NCBI RefSeq assembly: GCF_041197575.1
Contig: NZ_JBDKXB010000003.1
Coordinates: 1-64,000, forward strand
DNA from: Thioalkalicoccus limnaeus
GTDB lineage: Bacteria > Pseudomonadota > Gammaproteobacteria > Chromatiales > Chromatiaceae
DNA: 64,000 nt
Direction: 5' to 3'
Shown here: positions 62,206 to 64,000 of the stretch, piece after piece
Position numbering within the stretch: position 1 is the first letter of the stretch
Layout: every line of letters begins with the position of its first letter
Position numbers and translations under genes: made by a program
Notes under the pieces: model-generated
What the model was told of the DNA's origin: nothing
The model's input: the letters and a program-made list of their open reading frames with translations, nothing else
Database searches by the model: none

Positions 62206-62297
62206 TCCGGCCGTAGCGCCGCGCGGCCGGCCCGTGCCGGCCATCGAGGGACCATCGATTCCTGCCAGCCATGGCGTCACCACACGAGGGGAGCAGA

Positions 62298-63590
62298 ATG
62301 CTGAATTGGGATGATCCACTGATCCAGGCGAACCCGTCGGCCCCCGCGAACCGACCGCCACCGCCGAGCGCCGAGCGCGATCCGGTGCGTCCTGGAACCG
62401 GTCTCGTCACGAACGAACGCCTGATGGCGACCGCCGGCGCTGCGCCCAGTGTCGCCCCGGACCCCTTCGCGGGCCGCTCGGAGCCGTTCGGCGCCGCTTC
62501 GCTGCGACCCGTGTCGCCCGTGCCCGAAGCGGCCGGCGGCGCGACCGGGCTCGAGCAGGTGACGCTCGGGGCCGGGCGCGTGCGGGTCGACGACAAGCGT
62601 GTGATCAACTGCCGGGCCGACCTGAACCAGCTCGTGCCCTTCAAGTACGATTGGGCCTGGCGGAAATACCTGGATGCCTGCGCGAACCATTGGATGCCGC
62701 AGGAGATCAACATGCACGCGGATATCGCGTTGTGGAAGGATCCGGCCGGGCTGACCGCGGACGAGCGCATCATCATCCAGCGCAACCTGGGGTTCTTCTC
62801 GACGGCCGATTCGCTGGTCGCGAATAACCTGGTGCTGGCCGTGTACCGCCACATCACGAACCCCGAATGCCGCCAGTACCTGCTGCGCCAGGCCTTCGAA
62901 GAGGCGCTGCACACGCACGCGTATCAATACGTCGTCGAAAGCCTAGGTCTCGACGAGGGCGAGATCTTCAACATGTATCGCGAGGTGCCGGCGGTCGCGC
63001 GGAAGGCCGAGTGGGCGCTGCCCTACACCCAGCACCTGGCCGACCCGCATTTCCACACCGGAACGCCGGAGAATGACCAGCGCTTGCTGCGCGAACTCGT
63101 CGCCTTCTACGTGGTCTTCGAGGGCATCTTCTTCTACGTCGGCTTCGTCCAGATCCTGTCGATGGGCCGGCGCAACAAGATGACCGGCACCGCCGAGCAG
63201 TTCCAGTACATTTTGCGCGACGAATCGATGCACATGAATTTCGGCATCGACGTGATCAACCAGATCAAGATCGAGAACCCGCACCTGTGGACGGCATCCT
63301 TCCAGCAAGAACTGGCCGGCATGATCCGCGAGGCGGTCGAGTTGGAGGCCCAATACGCGCAAGACACGATGCCGCGCGGCGTGCTCGGCTTGAACGCGTC
63401 GATGTTCACCGAGTACCTGCACTTCATCGCCAACCGCCGTTGCGCGCAGATCGGTCTGCCCGAGCAATACCCCGGGGCGACCAATCCCTTTCCGTGGATG
63501 TCCGAGGTGCTGGATCTGAAGAAGGAAAAGAACTTCTTCGAGACCCGCGTCACCGAGTACCAGACGGGCGGAGCGCTGAATTGGGACTGA
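62298..63590 (+). CDS. nrdB: Class I ribonucleotide reductase small subunit NrdB
   Basis: The 430-residue R2 protein has the diiron ligands D171, E202, H205, E275, E309 and H312 and the radical tyrosine Y209 (EEALHTHAYQY), so it is of the tyrosyl-radical type. An approximately 90-residue N-terminal extension, Pro/Ala-rich and of low complexity, precedes the ferritin-like core. The first residues MLNWDD resemble the C-terminal tail ALNWD. ATG 62298 follows GAGGGGAG. nrdA is not in the window. Confidence 0.94.
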   Translation: MLNWDDPLIQANPSAPANRPPPPSAERDPVRPGTGLVTNERLMATAGAAPSVAPDPFAGRSEPFGAASLRPVSPVPEAAGGATGLEQVTLGAGRVRVDDKRVINCRADLNQLVPFKYDWAWRKYLDACANHWMPQEINMHADIALWKDPAGLTADERIIIQRNLGFFSTADSLVANNLVLAVYRHITNPECRQYLLRQAFEEALHTHAYQYVVESLGLDEGEIFNMYREVPAVARKAEWALPYTQHLADPHFHTGTPENDQRLLRELVAFYVVFEGIFFYVGFVQILSMGRRNKMTGTAEQFQYILRDESMHMNFGIDVINQIKIENPHLWTASFQQELAGMIREAVELEAQYAQDTMPRGVLGLNASMFTEYLHFIANRRCAQIGLPEQYPGATNPFPWMSEVLDLKKEKNFFETRVTEYQTGGALNWD

Positions 63591-63796
63591 AGGGGTGTTC
63601 GTTGTCGATCTCGGGGCGCGTCGCCCAGGCAGCCCCGGTGAGCAAGAGGCAAGCTGCTATGATGTCATCGAGGCGGAGTGTGGGAAAGGTCATGACGGGT
63701 GGCCCTCATGGCGGCTTGGTTCGCCGCAACCAGGCGCGGCGCAGCGATTCCGGCCGTGGTGCACGGCGCACCAGATGCACTCTGGGTGCGTTGTTT

Positions 63797-64000
63797 CTAA
63801 GGCGCGGCGGCCTCGGGCGCGGGGTGCGGACCGGGGCGTAGGGCCTCGCCGCAATACCGGCACAGGTAGCGAGCGCCGTTCAGCACCTTGTTGCGACGGA
63901 TGCTCGACAGGCGATGGTCGCGGCAGGCGCAATGATAGTGGTGATAGCGCATCCGCCTGGCGCGCAGATCGCTGACGTCGTAGTCGTGGCAACGGGTCGG
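63797..64000 (-). CDS. SprT-like protein, C-terminal fragment (partial at window edge)
   Basis: Read on the minus strand from the right edge, 67 residues precede TAG at 63797. The segment HHYHCACRDHRLSSIRRNKV then GARYLCRYCGEAL is the zinc-ribbon end of SprT/SprT-like metalloproteases (C-x-C ... C-x2-C). The catalytic HExxH part lies outside the window. The Pro/Ala tail after it is not conserved. Confidence 0.82.
   Translation of the reverse strand, partial: PTRCHDYDVSDLRARRMRYHHYHCACRDHRLSSIRRNKVLNGARYLCRYCGEALRPGPHPAPEAAAP

Noticed and set aside
63690..63992. 100-residue minus-strand frame at the right edge
   Set aside because: Out of frame with the zinc-ribbon sequence that supports a SprT-like gene ending at 63797.
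1..64000. CRISPR array, rRNA operon, prophage or integrase
   Set aside because: No regularly spaced direct repeats, rRNA-like sequence, phage structural genes or integrase motifs were seen on reading; a repeat finder would settle this.

Overview
The window reads as the chromosome of a high-GC gammaproteobacterium, most likely a purple sulfur bacterium or close relative (Chromatiaceae/Chromatiales). The best single marker is the 84-residue 2[4Fe-4S] ferredoxin at 21033-21287, which has the cysteine spacing, inter-cysteine insertion and C-terminal extension of the Allochromatium vinosum type. Gene order agrees with this: ftsY-ftsE-ftsX-rpoH, paired M16 peptidases-rsmD-coaD-ferredoxin, tpiA-secG-tRNA-Leu-nuoA..N, def-fmt-rsmB-DUF4390-ntrYX-trkA-trkH, and LysM-dprA-smg-topA. 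No photosynthesis gene is present, so lifestyle is inferred.

Layout. 1-1341 is a more AT-rich accessory patch: the tail of a transposase-like frame, an HrgC-like membrane protein and an orphan ORF. 1361-4557 (minus) is a tightly coupled three-gene operon: a retropepsin-like lipoprotein, a membrane protein with an inactive transglutaminase-like domain and 7 TM helices, and an ATP-grasp ligase. 4933-13012 holds housekeeping and metabolic genes: a SAM hydrolase-like protein, acuI/yhdH, hemW coupled to an orphan TRAP binding protein, uvrD and hemE. 13102-16865 (minus) is rpoH plus ftsYEX. 17128-23276 carries an M16 peptidase pair, rsmD, coaD, ferredoxin, smpB, tpiA, secG and tRNA-Leu(GAG) with a clear terminator.

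23332-38353 is a complete 14-gene nuo operon for proton-pumping NADH:quinone oxidoreductase, with a plausible promoter upstream of nuoA. 38373-45076 is a looser region: a GNAT acetyltransferase overlapping the end of nuo context, a chimeric or truncated P-loop ATPase with a TPR tail, a TauE/SafE permease, a frameshifted sigma-54 activator, a short-chain dehydrogenase, a small membrane protein and a REP-like nested palindrome.

45077-55117 (minus) reads as one long unit, def-fmt-rsmB-DUF4390-ntrY-ntrX-trkA-trkH, linking translation initiation/rRNA modification, a two-component system and potassium uptake. Divergently, 55226-60646 has LysM-dprA-smg-topA. The right end carries a 41-codon membrane ORF, a CFA-synthase-family methyltransferase, class I nrdB, and the 3' end of a SprT-like gene that runs off the window.

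The observations most worth a second look are the retropepsin/transglutaminase-7TM/ATP-grasp operon, an NtrX that has lost the GAFTGA loop, the Walker A lysine and an arginine-finger residue, the truncated ATPase-TPR chimera, the frameshifted sigma-54 activator, and the orphan Tat-dependent TRAP binding protein translationally coupled to hemW. I see no CRISPR array, rRNA operon, intact prophage or complete insertion sequence.
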